Shown: positions 53,310 through 62,699 of the stretch, piece after piece | Layout: every line of letters begins with the position of its first letter | Numbering within the stretch: the first letter of the stretch is position 1 | Source of the DNA: Saprospiraceae bacterium | GTDB lineage: Bacteria > Bacteroidota > Bacteroidia > Chitinophagales > Saprospiraceae | NCBI GenBank assembly: GCA_016722285.1 | Contig: JADKGI010000002.1 | Span: 310,001-374,000, forward strand | Direction: 5' to 3' | Length of the DNA: 64,000 nt | The notes under the pieces: model-generated | The model's input: the letters and a program-made list of their open reading frames with translations, nothing else | Database searches by the model: none | Told to the model about the DNA's origin: nothing | Translations under genes and position numbers: made by a program

Positions 53310-54287
53310 AATGAATTTAGAATTAATACAATTGGTATAATAACAATTGATCTAAAAATAAAAATAATACACCAATACCACCTTCTGTTAAAGTTAAAAA
53401 TGAGTTAACCATTGCAAGTATATAGAAAAAGAACATCAATTTTAATTTAACTCAGTGAATTAAAAATAAAAATAATAAAAATAAAAAAATTATTGCTGGA
53501 TAAATTAGAATTCCTAGTATACCAAAATCTAAAAGATTCAAATATTAAGTATCCCCAAATCATTTTCTCGATGGTTTTTTCCATTACTTAATTCAAATAA
53601 TAAATACTCCATAGTATAAACTCTATTTTATCTTTAACGAAAAAATTACTTGGCGTTGACTTAAGAAAGCTATTATATATTTCAAGGCCCATGCCCTTTT
53701 CAACATAAATTCTATTTGACAAGTTTTCATAGTATGCACAGCACCTAATGGAGTCAAAGGTCTCCAAATTCTATTTTCTTGATTTAGTTTTTTATAATAT
53801 CAAAATCCTTTGTATTATATTTTCATATAAGTAAATGATATTTTCCCAATTTAATTCTTGAAGTTTTTAACTCCACCCAAAAGCCTATAATTAAATATAT
53901 TCATAAATAATATTAAGGCTAACACTGATAATGAAATCGAAATAACTTTTTCAATAAAAACTTAAAAGTAATTATATTAGAAAAGTAATAACCGATAAAA
54001 CAATTATAAAAAAAATATAATAAACTTCTTCTTCCCCAAAGAAAATACCATATAAATTCGATTAAAAGTATAATTACTAATAACTTATTTCTTTTTTCAC
54101 GAAGGTAAAATGCACTTGCAAAGACAGGGAAAAAACTTATAGGTAAAATTATTGCAACTAATGGATTGACTTCCTTAAATAGGCTAAAATAAAATAAATT
54201 AATGTCAGTTTCCAAAAAACATAATTTGAAAAATAAAGCAACAATTATTTGAAAAATAAGGAAAAGCAAATTCAAATTCTTACCCAA
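53310..54287 (-). CDS. Polytopic membrane protein, possible O-antigen polymerase (Wzy-like), many indels
   Basis: An open segment (54287-53919) encodes at least three hydrophobic helices (LLFLIFQIIVALFFKLCFL, VAIILPISFFPVFASAFYL, LLVIILLIEFIWYFLWGRRSLLYFFYNCFIGYYF). Downstream the frame changes repeatedly, but a GGVKNFKN segment, a non-membrane loop with YENLSNRIYVEKGMG, and a final hydrophobic stretch before 53310 can be read. Size, membrane character and location between the flippase gene and sugar-modifying genes suggest a Wzy-type polymerase. That is inference by context; such proteins share little sequence. Confidence 0.5.
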
Positions 54288-54381
54288 TATAAATAAATTT
54301 GATATAATTAGACAATTGAACCTTAGTTTTTTAAGTAAAATTGATCAACATTAATTTTTATATAAAGACTAGCAAACTCTT

Positions 54382-55662
54382 TTATTCAATTGTAGAAAAT
54401 ATTCTATTCGTTATTTTATTTACCACTGGTATCATAATCATATCCATTAATATTAATCCTATTGCTACTATTAATAAGCCATAGGAATCAATAAAAATCC
54501 ACATTATCAAAAGGGCAAGTATTGTGCCCTAAATAAAATAAGACTACCTTGGAATGCTGATTTATTGATAATAAAAGTTCCATCTTGTGTACCAGAAAAT
54601 ATTAGAAATGATACTTAATAAGAATATCGTATAAAATGGGTCTTCTATCTGAATATTTCCTCTTGTCCATTTCCAAAATCCAACCTCCGAAAAAAAAAAT
54701 ATAAAATACTGCAAAGTATAGATGTTAATATTGTAATGAATTTGCAAGATTAAAGAGCTTTATCACTAAGGCTTTATTTTTGAGCAACTTGGTAAATTCT
54801 CCCCAAAACGCCAAACTTACGATCATCAATGGCTGCTTGGCCATATTGGACAAAGTTCGTATGGTAGAAAAAACGGCTACACTTGCTGACCCTAAAGCGA
54901 TGCTAATAACCACGATAATACCTTGAGATAAAAACTTTGACCCAAATAAACAGACATCATGGGAAAGAGATGGTTTTATCATTTTTTTTATAACCGAATA
55001 TTTAAACCTACCTAAAGAAAAATCAACAATATTGCTCTTTGTCTTTAGGGTCATAAATGATAAAAAAAGCATATAGCAGTCTTGCCGCTAGGTAGGAAAG
55101 TGCAACCCACACAATATTCCATTCAGATAAAATCGAAATTAGAAAAAACATGAACTCAACAATTCTGAAAAACGTAGCAACATACTGTCCTCGACCAAAT
55201 AGGCCGATACTTCTATATAGGCCCTGTGGAAGAGTAATTATGATGGCTAAAAAAGAATATATGCATAAGATAATAAAAGCGTATATAAAGTCTGAAGAAC
55301 TTATAATTTTTATATTTAACCTGTTCTCAGTTCTGGCCAAAAAAGCCAATAAAATAAAAATAGTAAGCGGGATTAAACCAAACTGAACAATAAAATTAAA
55401 AGCATGATTAAAAATTTGTTTTGCCTGATTCTCTTGGCCTTGACTTAAGCACATATTAATCTCTGTACAGACGACTGTTCCTAATCCAATATCTGACATT
55501 GCTATGTAAGCAGGAAGAGTAAATAAGACTAACCATATTCTCCATATAACTCTTGCCCCAATATGTCAGCAATGTTGGAATTCCAAGTAATTGGATGATC
55601 AGTGTTGTAGCAGTGCCAACAGCACCTGAAGAAAATCCAGAGATTAGTTTTTTAATGGACAA
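54382..55662 (-). CDS. wzx: Oligosaccharide flippase (Wzx-like), many indels
   Basis: About 427 codons across at least five frames. Starts MSIKKLISGFSSGAVGTATTLIIQLLGIPTLLTYWG, the usual Wzx/MATE opening; then SDIGLGTVVCTEINMCLSQGQENQAKQIFNHAF, a run of transmembrane helices (55499-55023), FGSKFLSQGIIVVISIALGSASVAVFSTIRTLSNMAKQPLMI, the paired second-half helix of the PST family, and a final helix pair ending at 54382. It would flip undecaprenyl-linked repeat units to the periplasm. Its presence in addition to the Wzm/Wzt exporter implies two glycan pathways. Confidence 0.82.
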
Positions 55663-55723
55663 ATTTGAAACTTATAGTTTGCAATATTGCCTCTAATCTA
55701 TGCTTATAAATGTTCAGACATTA

Positions 55724-56400
55724 TCAGTCTGTGTCCATTTCACGCATCTCAGCTACTTTCTCTTTTCTTTCAAGCAGTAGTTTATCTTTTGAAAGCTCTT
55801 CTAAACTCGAATAATACATCAAGTGCTCTCCTTCTTTAAATCTATCTTCCATTTCAGGGCATGATGAACTTATCTGAAATCCGCAGAAGTAGGAATTTCA
55901 AAAAATCGCATGTTTGCAGCAGGATAATTAGAATGATCAATAATGTTTAAACTGATAAAGAATCATTGATGAATTCAGCATAAATTTTTCAAATAAATGT
56001 ACATTTTGAGCATATTTTAATAATAATTTAGATTTTGAATTCTCCAAGATCCATTTATTTTAATTCTCAACTCGGGAAATTCATTTATTAAATACACCAA
56101 CACTTCTTCTCTTTCTGGTCTATGATTTCCAATAAATGAAATATCATATTTAAAGTCTTCACTTTTCTTTGGATTTAATTGATGTATGTCATTGTCTCCT
56201 GCTAATGGACACCAAAATACATTTTCAGCTCCAAGTAGATTAAAAGATTTTATTCCAATTTTGGAATAAGAATAAATGGAATTAAAACACTTTACATTTA
56301 AACTATTTCGAATACCCATATTTATGATGGCATCAGGATAAATTAAAATACATTTTTTTCCGATTGATCTGAGATAAACAATGGTGCTGGGATTTATTCC
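55724..56400 (-). CDS. CgeB-like glycosyltransferase, interrupted
   Basis: The open part (56319-56017) has DAIINMGIRNSLNVKCFNSIYSYSKIGIKSFNLLGAENVFWCPLAGD and FKYDISFIGNHRPEREEVLVYL, the donor-domain opening seen in CgeB/Glyco_trans_1_2 proteins. After frame changes the tail reads MRFFEIPTSADF, CPEMEDRFKEGEHLMYYSSLEEL and a charged helix to 55724, which matches the C-terminus of that family. The N-terminal boundary is uncertain because the sequence upstream of 56340 merges with the tail of the next GT4 gene. Confidence 0.62.
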
Positions 56401-57490
56401 ATTCCAGCAGATTTTCTAAAGCTTTATCTTTCCAATCCCTAGTTATAGCGTTTGATAAATCATCATATTTCCTTTTCTAAAAAGTATCCATCGGCTCCAT
56501 CCAAGAGATCAGAATGACCCAATGTTTTCGTTTAAAATAATTGGTAATCGAAAATTCATAGCCTCATTGATGGAAAGCCCCCAGGTTTCACTTTCAGAAC
56601 ATAATACTAAAACATCGCTGGCAATGTAATATTTAGAAATCTCAGATTGATTGATAAATCCAGGTAAAATGACTCTGTCAATTTTTGAATCCAAAATATA
56701 CTGTTCCATATTGGATTTTAAAATACCATCACCCACCATCACTAAAGACTTATTTTCAATTGATGCAAGTTCAAATGCTTTAATTAAATCCAAAGCTCGT
56801 TTTACATCATAAAATTTCCTGTAAACAATACGACAAAATCATTTTCAGGAATACCTAGCTCTTTTCGAATTTCTTTTTTATGATCAATTAGGGACAAATA
56901 ACTTGAATTAAACCTCGCGTTATCCACGCTATATGGAGTGAAAAATAGTTTGTCGGCCTTCAGTCCATAGAATTCGTAAAAAGCTTTGTTTTGCGAGCCA
57001 ATATAAAACCCATAATCAATTATAGTTTTAAGAAGCTAGAAGAATTCCCTTTCTAAGTTTACTTAATATTCCTTTTCTTTTTATTTCTTTGGTTATAGGA
57101 GCTTCTGTTCTTAAGGAAACAAAATGTCCAAATAATTTTCAAATATTATGGCTAAAATAAATGAAGCATTTGACCATCCACTAACAATTATAATACTCTT
57201 TTTGGTTGCTTCCATAGAAATGGTATTATCCGAAATTTAATACGCCCCAAAACCTGTATTTAAAGAAGGCTTCCAAGAATTATTTTTAAAAACTTATGTT
57301 TATATCCTTCCAATAAAGGAATATCCCATTTAATTTCCCTACCAAAATGCTTATCAATTTCATATTTTATCGTTTCATCAGTGCAATAAACAACTTCATA
57401 ATTTAATTGCCCATGTTCTTCAATTACTTGATACAAAGGCACAATATACTGAATAGGATGTGTAGATATAAAAATTATTTTATCACTCAT
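56400..57490 (-). CDS. Glycosyltransferase family 4, interrupted
   Basis: Starts at 57490 with MSDKIIFISTHPIQYIVPLYQVIEEHGQLNYEVVYCTDE, the conserved His-Pro-Ile-Gln-Tyr opening of a GT4 subfamily. The middle is broken, but the region 57000-56800 still reads as a linker and start of the donor domain. The open segment 56793-56509 has VMVGDGILKSNMEQYI, ISKYYIASDVLVLCSESETWGLSINEAMNFRLPIIL with the E-x7-E pair. The tail (DGADGYFLEKG) is found in another frame near 56480. About 360 residues restored. Confidence 0.75.
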
Positions 57491-57493
57491 TCT

Positions 57494-58421
57494 CTAAAAA
57501 AATTTATTCTCTAACGTCTTAGTTATTCCTTCTTCCAATGACACCAATTCTCTTCCTAAGATAGACTTCATTTTTGAAAGATCAGGTTTTCTTCTGGTCA
57601 TATCTCCATCTTTCAATGGTGGTAAAAATACAATTTTAGATTCAGATTTGAGTTGTTTGATAATCACTTTAGCAAGTTCCAAAATTGTAAATTCTATATC
57701 ACTTCCGATGTTAATCACGTCGTTTAAGCAATGAGTTTCCACCAATATTTTTCGATGGTGTCTAAGTTATCATCGATATAACAAAATGTTCTACTTTGGC
57801 TTCCATCTCCATATATGGTAATATCTTTGTTTTCAGAAGCTAGTGATAAAAATTTGGAGATCACAAAATCAGTACTTTGCCTCGGCCCATAGGTATTAAA
57901 AAATCTAAATATGGTGTATTCTAATCCATATTCCTGGTGGTATGATTTAAAGAAAGCCTCTCCTACATTTTTAACAATGGCGTAAGGAAGCTTTGAATTT
58001 AGTGGAGTAGTATCTTCAAATTGTGGAATTTCAACAGGCTCACCATACACTTCAGATGAAGATGAAAAAAATACGCCCTTAACACTGGTGTTTTTGAAGG
58101 TCCCAATACATTTTTATTCCTTCAATATCATCGAAAACCATCTTTGGGTTCTCTAACGTCATCAATACTCCTACAACAGCAGCGTAATGAAATACATAGT
58201 CAAATTGGTTGAAAGCATTACTGAGCTAATATCTTTAAAATTATTTACGTCAGCCTTAATAAATCGCCAATTTTTTAAATGTTGTATCAGGTAGTTTTAC
58301 TTTTATCGCCAGTTGATAAATTATCAACAATAACAATATAATTGTTTGGATTTTTTACCAACCTATTTGCCAGACTACTGCCTATATTGCCAGCTCCGCC
58401 GGTAATTAATATTTTATTCAA
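57494..58421 (-). CDS. NAD-dependent nucleotide-sugar epimerase/dehydratase, several indels
   Basis: Extended SDR of about 310 residues. The TTG start at 58421 gives NKILITGGAGNIGSSLANRLVKNPNNYIVIVDNLSTG with the TGxxGxxG motif and acidic end of strand 2. SSSEVYGEPVEIPQFEDTTPLNSKLPYAIVKNVGEAFFKSY holds the Ser and Tyr-x-x-x-Lys catalytic residues. FRFFNTYGPRQS, FCYIDDN and a C-terminal DVINIGSD substrate segment complete the fold. It is closest in pattern to UDP-glucuronate decarboxylases or 4-epimerases. Frame changes lie near 58230, 58080 and 57740. Ends 4 bases before the GT4 start. Confidence 0.8.
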
Positions 58422-58462
58422 AGCACTAATATTTAAATGTTAAATGTATTTTTCTTTAATTC

Positions 58463-59311
58463 TTACCTTTTAGCACTTGTTACTCTGTTAGTTACAAATT
58501 CTAAATTTCGGAGATAAATCGTATTTAAACTTCCATAAGTATTCAATATCGAAAGTTTTCTGTAATGGATCATAATTGTAAGGTTTAAAACCAGTTTTAC
58601 CAATTTCTCATGTATAGCATTTTCATCGTAGTTAGATCTATTACCTGATCCATTCAATTCAATAATAATACCCAATAAACTTGAATTACTCAAGACATTT
58701 ATTCCACCATTCAATACCTCCGTTTCAAATCCTTCAACATCAATTTTCATTAAAATAGGGTTTAAATTTCCAACAACGTTATCTAACGTATCAACTTTGA
58801 CTTCTATAAAATCAACTTCATTATCGGTAGCTACATGATTAAATGTATCTAATGCCTTTAGTAAACTTTAAAATACCTTTTTGAGAACTTAATCTATATT
58901 TTTACAATCACATATTGATTTAATATTGTTTAATTCTATATGTTTTTCTTAAGCATTTCAAAAGTAGTAGGAATTGGTTCTATACATATCGCTTTCAGAC
59001 CAATTTACTGGCTGCAAAGTATGGTATAAGAACCAACATTAGAACCAATATCAACGAATAAATCATTTTTCGTAAAAAATGAAGCGAAAAACCCCCATAT
59101 CAGCAAATTCATGTAGTCCTGTATATATATTTCCTGTAGCTCCTGTCATTCCGCTTTTGACCATCAATTTACTAGATTCAGTAAACTGATAAAGATAGTA
59201 TTTATTCCAAATTCGACTTTTGATTTGCCAAATAAGAAAATCTAAAATTGCTTTAAATCTTCGTCCTTCATTAAAGGGATGTAAATAAATAAATTTTAAT
59301 GTTTGAATCAT
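58463..59311 (-). CDS. FkbM family methyltransferase, several indels
   Basis: About 283 residues. The N-terminal helix region (59311-59063) ends GNIYTGLHEFADMGV; across several frame changes follow a SAM motif I (LFVDIGSNVGSYTIL), an IEPIPTTFE block and VEVKVDTLDNV-like text. The open C-terminal segment (58750-58463) begins MKIDVEGFETEVLNGG, the FkbM signature, then IIIELNGSG. It is the promoter-proximal gene of the operon and likely O-methylates a sugar. No clear TAnnTTTG promoter was found upstream, where repeats begin. Confidence 0.82.
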
Positions 59312-59514
59312 TTAACTTAAAATTATTCTAATGATTATCAAGATTATTGGTTAGCATGTTGATATTATTGATTTACTTTTTAAATGCCATCTTTGGAGAA
59401 ATCGAACTTTTATATACTAAATTATTCAATCTTTTTTATCAATCAATTTATAGGCTTCTATCGACCTTATTTTTATCAACTTATTTTGTGAGACTTCAAT
59501 TGGGTGTTAGGTGG

Positions 59515-59597
59515 TTGGCTTGTTAGCATATTGGCATGTTGGCATGGCATGTTGGCATGTTGGCATATTAGCTCGTTTGCATATTGGCTTGTTTGGT
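59515..59597. repeat. Simple TTGGCATG-type repeat tract
   Basis: Imperfect units of TTGGCATG, TTGGCTTG and TTAGCATA run on for about 80 bases. A similar TTGGCTTG tract lies at about 62215-62245. Part of the gene-poor 59.3-61.6 kb region. The open frame across 59584-59982 overlaps this tract and REP DNA and does not look like a gene, though 59830-59980 has a coding-like composition. Confidence 0.6.
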
Positions 59598-59688
59598 ATT
59601 GATTGTTTATCTGTTTAACTGTTTATCTAATTATTTCAACATTAGACCTTTATATGGATTTAGAGTTTATTTGGCTAGTTGGTCTTTT

Positions 59689-59731
59689 CCCGATAGTGAT
59701 CGGGATTGGGGTTTTTCCGATAGCGATCGGG
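59689..59731. repeat. Tandem CCCGAT-x-ATCGGG palindromes
   Basis: Two hairpins, CCCGATAGTGATCGGG and CCGATAGCGATCGG, 27 bases apart. Further copies are at about 60577-60592 and 61058-61073. Each occurs within a G/T-rich stretch and is followed within 25-50 bases by the hairpin TCCAAAT-AATTTGGA and GGCCATTA, so these belong to the same composite repeat. Confidence 0.65.
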
Positions 59732-59757
59732 TTTGGTCATTGGGTTGTAGCTGTTTC

Positions 59758-59783
59758 ATCCAAATAAATTTGGATGGCCATTA
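59758..59783. repeat. Single-hairpin REP-like element
   Basis: Hairpin ATCCAAAT/ATTTGGAT followed by GGCCATTA. Near-identical units occur at 60613-60638 (ATCCAAAT replaced by TTCCAAAT) and 61101-61126, each after a CCCGATAGCGATCGGG-type palindrome. Confidence 0.7.
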
Positions 59784-60007
59784 TGCTTGCAACACGCGGA
59801 TGTTTCTTTGCAATCAACACATATTCATTTCATTCCGGTCAGAAGACCGTTGGATTGATTCTTTAAAAATCAGGGAAGACTTTGACCATCGAGAAACCTT
59901 GTTTTTTCATAAAGGAAGTGTGAACATCAATATTAATTCAAGTTTTTGGCTGAAGTTATATTTAAAAATCATTTCTCTTTAGAAATTTTGAATCCCAGCT
60001 AAGAGTT

Positions 60008-60283
60008 TCATCCAAATAAATCAGCATGGGTACCACATCTCACTAAAATAATTTCCTTCAATTTGGGTGTAAAACTCCAAATAAGAAGCCAGTCAGGTTT
60101 TATATGACATTCCCAATATCCTTTCATTTTGCCTTTTAACTTGTGGGGTTTGTACTATGCTGTAACCGTTCCTTGGTTTTCTAATAAAGTTAATACTTCA
60201 TTTAAGCTATTTATATCATAATTTCTGCGAAAACAGAGACCAATATCTTTTTCAAATTTTCGGGTAGTCTTAATTTTAAACAC
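60008..60283 (-). pseudogene. YafQ-type mRNA interferase toxin with a premature amber codon
   Basis: A 92-codon frame in phase from GTG 60283 to TGA 60008, with one in-frame TAG at codon 43. Before it: VFKIKTTRKFEKDIGLCFRRNYDINSLNEVLTLLENQG. After it: YKPHKLKGKMKGYWECHIKPDWLLIW and a C-terminal VRCGTHADLFG. The His of the PHKLKG loop, the CHIKPDW block and GTHADLF are the catalytic and substrate-binding positions of YafQ, all present. Overlaps the antitoxin stop by 8 bases, the standard antitoxin-first layout. The frame is otherwise clean, so a recent nonsense mutation or a single miscall is likely. The last codons merge with a CCAAATAAA REP-like sequence. Confidence 0.78.
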
Positions 60284-60494
60284 TGGAATCTTTTTTTAAT
60301 TTAGCCATCATCTCTTCGACGGAGTTGTAAGACTTTAATCTCCCTTTTTCTACATCATCAATAGCTTTCAGCGTTTCTTTATTGGGTAGCTTTTCGTTAA
60401 TAATCTTAGCATATTTTGTAGATTTTAACAATTCTACCATTTTTTTTGCTTCTTCAGTCTTAGTATCAATTATTACAGTTGTCATAATATTCAT
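60276..60494 (-). CDS. Antitoxin of the YafQ-type module
   Basis: 72 residues, intact. A short N-terminal beta strand (TTVIIDTKTEEAKKMVELL), a helix, and an acidic/Lys-rich C-terminus (VEEMMAKLKKDSSV) that would wrap the toxin. No RHH-type DinJ signature is clear, so only the position and shape identify it. The ATG could be residue 1 or the Met at residue 4. It precedes and overlaps the toxin gene. Confidence 0.72.
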   Translation of the reverse strand: MNIMTTVIIDTKTEEAKKMVELLKSTKYAKIINEKLPNKETLKAIDDVEKGRLKSYNSVEEMMAKLKKDSSV

Positions 60495-60782
60495 TATTTA
60501 GCCTATTTAGATTGAAACACCAAATTCCAAAAGTAAGTTTAACAAGTTGGTTTTTAGGTGTTGGTTTTTGGTCTTTTCCCGATAGCGATCGGAATGGGTT
60601 GTTAGGTGTTTCTTCCAAATGAATTTGGATGGCCATTATTTTTTACAACGCTTAAAGGTTTCTTTGTACTATAGCAAGACATGCTTTACCATTTCCGACT
60701 GGATGATCCCACGCCGTGCTGGTGTGCAGCACGGTTTCCTCTCTATCCCGCCTCCAGCGGGATTGCTGCGCACCGTTCAGTC

Positions 60783-60995
60783 ACTTTGCAACACGCGGAG
60801 TTTTCTTTGCAACATCAGGAGTTCTCTTTGTATCACGGAGATTGTTTGCTTGGCGCGGAGATTACTTTGCCACAACCGGAGAATTGCTTTGTAACAATAT
60901 GCGGAGTTTTCTTTGTAACATCGAGTTTTCTTTGCATGCCGAAGATTACTTTGCAACATGCGGAGAATACTTTGTAACGTTCTGATGTTTCTCCA
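60783..60995. repeat. Degenerate minisatellite, about ten units of 16-24 bases
   Basis: Units of the form CTTTGCAACATGCGGAGATTA run head to tail, with the most conserved parts being CTTTG-AACA and CGGAG. Unit length drifts, so arrays of phantom reading frames appear on both strands. The TTGCAAC core matches the arm of the RAYT-type hairpins (GTTGCAAAC), suggesting the tract grew from a REP-like element. A single related unit is at 59784-59815. Confidence 0.7.
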
Positions 60996-61129
60996 TTTCA
61001 TCATGAGATTATTTAAACATCAGATCGACTTTGGGTCTTTGTTGGTCTTTGGGCTTTTCCCGATAGCGATCGGGATTGGTCTTTGGTTTGTAGCTGTTTC
61101 ATCCAAATAAATTTGGATGGCCATTAAGA

Positions 61130-61300
61130 TTACAATAGTTGTATTATTAATAATAGTAATAATACTTTATATGTATAATATGCTAATAATAAATAATATA
61201 CGAACTCATATTAGAAATTACCCACATGTAATCCAATATATTTAAATTATATTTATTTGATTTATAATGCATTGCAAAGTTATCCACATTGTGTGGATAA
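61130..61300. other. AT-rich tract followed by DnaA-box-like sites
   Basis: 61130-61260 is very AT-rich with runs of TAATAATA and TATATT. It contains TTACCCACA at 61218-61226 (one mismatch to the DnaA box). It is followed by a perfect DnaA box TTATCCACA at 61280-61288 and a perfect inverted box TGTGGATAA at 61292-61300, 3 bases apart. Features of an origin: several boxes plus an easily melted tract, between an arriving minus-strand operon and a plus-strand gene. No dnaA or other replication gene lies in the window, so function is unproven. Confidence 0.4.
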
Positions 61301-61672
61301 TTATGTGAATGCCTCAAGCTCAATTTACAAATAATTCAATGTATATTTGCTATTATTATCAGAGCCTTACCGATACAATGATAATAGCATCAGGCTTAAA
61401 CTACTACCGTATTTATCTCCTGCGCTGCCCATCTAAATTAACCAAAACTCATATACTGTCCTGACAGGTCATCATAATGATTTGTTTGCAGGAAAAAACA
61501 TATGTCTTCAGCCTATCCTGCCGGCGTGAGACATCTTAGGACAAAGGCAGTTTTTATCATGTTCTAAAAATTATAAAAATGAACATTGATTTTTACAACG
61601 TCTCGTGTGAGGCAGTCAGCGAGGATAAACAAATGACTGCACCCTATTTTTTTACTTTTAAATTTTTAGTCT

Positions 61673-62038
61673 ATGAGACCCACTAGGTCATCTCAAGCCT
61701 TAGAAATCGCCAGACGCCGTCTGGAAAGGCTCAAATCTATCACCCCAACGCCTGATTTCGGCACAGGGTTTTCTATCAGCGACTATGAGACAGAGATCAA
61801 TGCTCTGGCCTCTCTGGAAGCTAATTACAACACCACGGTATCAAGTCTGGATGCTAAACTCTCAGAAATCAAGGTCAAGGAGAAGACCATCAGAGATCTG
61901 AGGGAGCGCATCCTGACTGCGATTGCTTTTCACTACGGTAAAGACTCTGATGAGTATGTTGCTGCAGGAGGCGTGCGTAAAAGTGAGCGGAAGAGGCCTT
62001 CCGGAAGGATGAGCCCTTCCGCTCCTGCTGAAAATTAA
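61673..62038 (+). CDS. Small conserved-looking helical protein of unknown function
   Basis: 121 residues. N-terminal Arg-rich part MRPTRSSQALEIARRRLERLKSI, then a helical region with heptad-like spacing (YETEINALASLEANYNTTVSSLDAKLSEIKVKEKTIRDLRERILTAIA), then FHYGKDSDEYVAAGG and a basic tail KSERKRPSGR. The GKDS-EY-x-AGG-RKSERK pattern recalls a family of short hypothetical proteins in Bacteroidota and Cyanobacteria, recalled rather than searched. GC content is higher than nearby DNA. It has its own terminator at 62066-62109. The region 61300-61672 upstream shows no other gene. Confidence 0.7.
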   Translation: MRPTRSSQALEIARRRLERLKSITPTPDFGTGFSISDYETEINALASLEANYNTTVSSLDAKLSEIKVKEKTIRDLRERILTAIAFHYGKDSDEYVAAGGVRKSERKRPSGRMSPSAPAEN

Positions 62039-62065
62039 TCTAGCCATTAATTTTCAAATTTGGTT

Positions 62066-62109
62066 GAACCTCCACTGTTGGTAATACAATGGTGGGGGTT
62101 CTTTTTTTT
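62066..62109 (+). terminator. Rho-independent terminator
   Basis: A 15-base-pair stem: GAACCTCCACTGTTG pairs with CAATGGTGGGGGTTC, with three G-T wobbles, around the loop GTAATA, followed by eight T. It ends 70 bases after the stop of the 61673-62038 gene and is the clearest intrinsic terminator in the window. Confidence 0.88.
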
Positions 62110-62275
62110 ATATCTGATTTTATTGATATCTTTCTCAGGAAAATAATAACCATACAAAAATATCACAAAAAAATAAATATTCGGCATTCAGGACCTTGAA
62201 TTAACATTTTTATTATTGGCTTGTTGGCTTGTTGGGTGGTTTGCTGCTTATTGGATTGTTGAGCGATTGATACTG

Positions 62276-62372
62276 TCTTACAAATTTCATTTGCAAGGGG
62301 TTGGTGCATGTTGCAAATAGAGTTTACATCGCCATTATATTCTAAGTTCCAAATAAATTTGGAAGCCCATTA
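62276..62372. repeat. Degenerate REP-like pair
   Basis: TACAAATTT-ATTTGCAA and TGTTGCAAA...GCCATTA (62276-62339), then a second hairpin TCCAAAT/ATTTGGA followed by AGCCCATTA (62344-62372). Lies immediately before the 3' end of the dehydrogenase remnant. Confidence 0.55.
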
Positions 62373-62375
62373 TAG

Positions 62376-62690
62376 TCAGCCATCCAGTAGTTCCTTTGGC
62401 AATACTGCCTTGACATCATACACCACGGAATTTTCCTTTTTGATTGCTTCCAAGGTCAGTGATTCAAAAGTTTTGTGGCCCATTGCCAGTATGACAGCAT
62501 CATATTTTGTATCAGGTAGTTTATTGTACGATGAGATGCCATATTCATGCCTGACTTCTTCAGGATTGGCCCAAGGGTCATAGATATCCACGTTCAGGTC
62601 ATAGGTCTTGAGTTCATGATAGATATCAATGGCTTTAGTATGGCTGATATCAGCAACATCCTCTTTGAAGTAATAATGTTTTTTATTAAA
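62376..62690 (-). pseudogene. C-terminal remnant of a nucleotide-sugar dehydrogenase (WbpA/TviB-like)
   Basis: Reading from about 62690: YYFKEDVADISHTKAIDIYHELKTYDLNVDIYDPWANPEEV, then YDAVILAMGHKTFESL and KELLDG-stop. This matches the third (C-terminal) domain of UDP-N-acetylhexosamine 6-dehydrogenases, which begins with a Pro-Asp-x-Arg-Asn-(S/T)-Lys element; here it reads ADISHTK. The remaining three quarters of the gene is missing, and the truncation is close to a REP-like hairpin at 62700. It has no start and is surely inactive. A full-length dehydrogenase may exist elsewhere in the genome. Confidence 0.8.
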
Positions 62691-62699
62691 ATCAGCAAA

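Noticed and set aside
59584..59982. A 132-residue plus-strand open frame
   Set aside because: It runs through the TTGGCATG tract, CCCGATAGCGATCGGG palindromes and a REP-like hairpin. Only the last 50 codons look coding-like and they match nothing I know.
60783..60995. Possible CRISPR array
   Set aside because: Units are contiguous, vary from 16 to 24 bases and have no unique spacers; no cas gene is in the window.
60619..61004. Several overlapping 75-98 residue open frames on both strands
   Set aside because: All arise from the degenerate minisatellite, whose unit has no stop in most frames; the proteins are repeats of the same short string.
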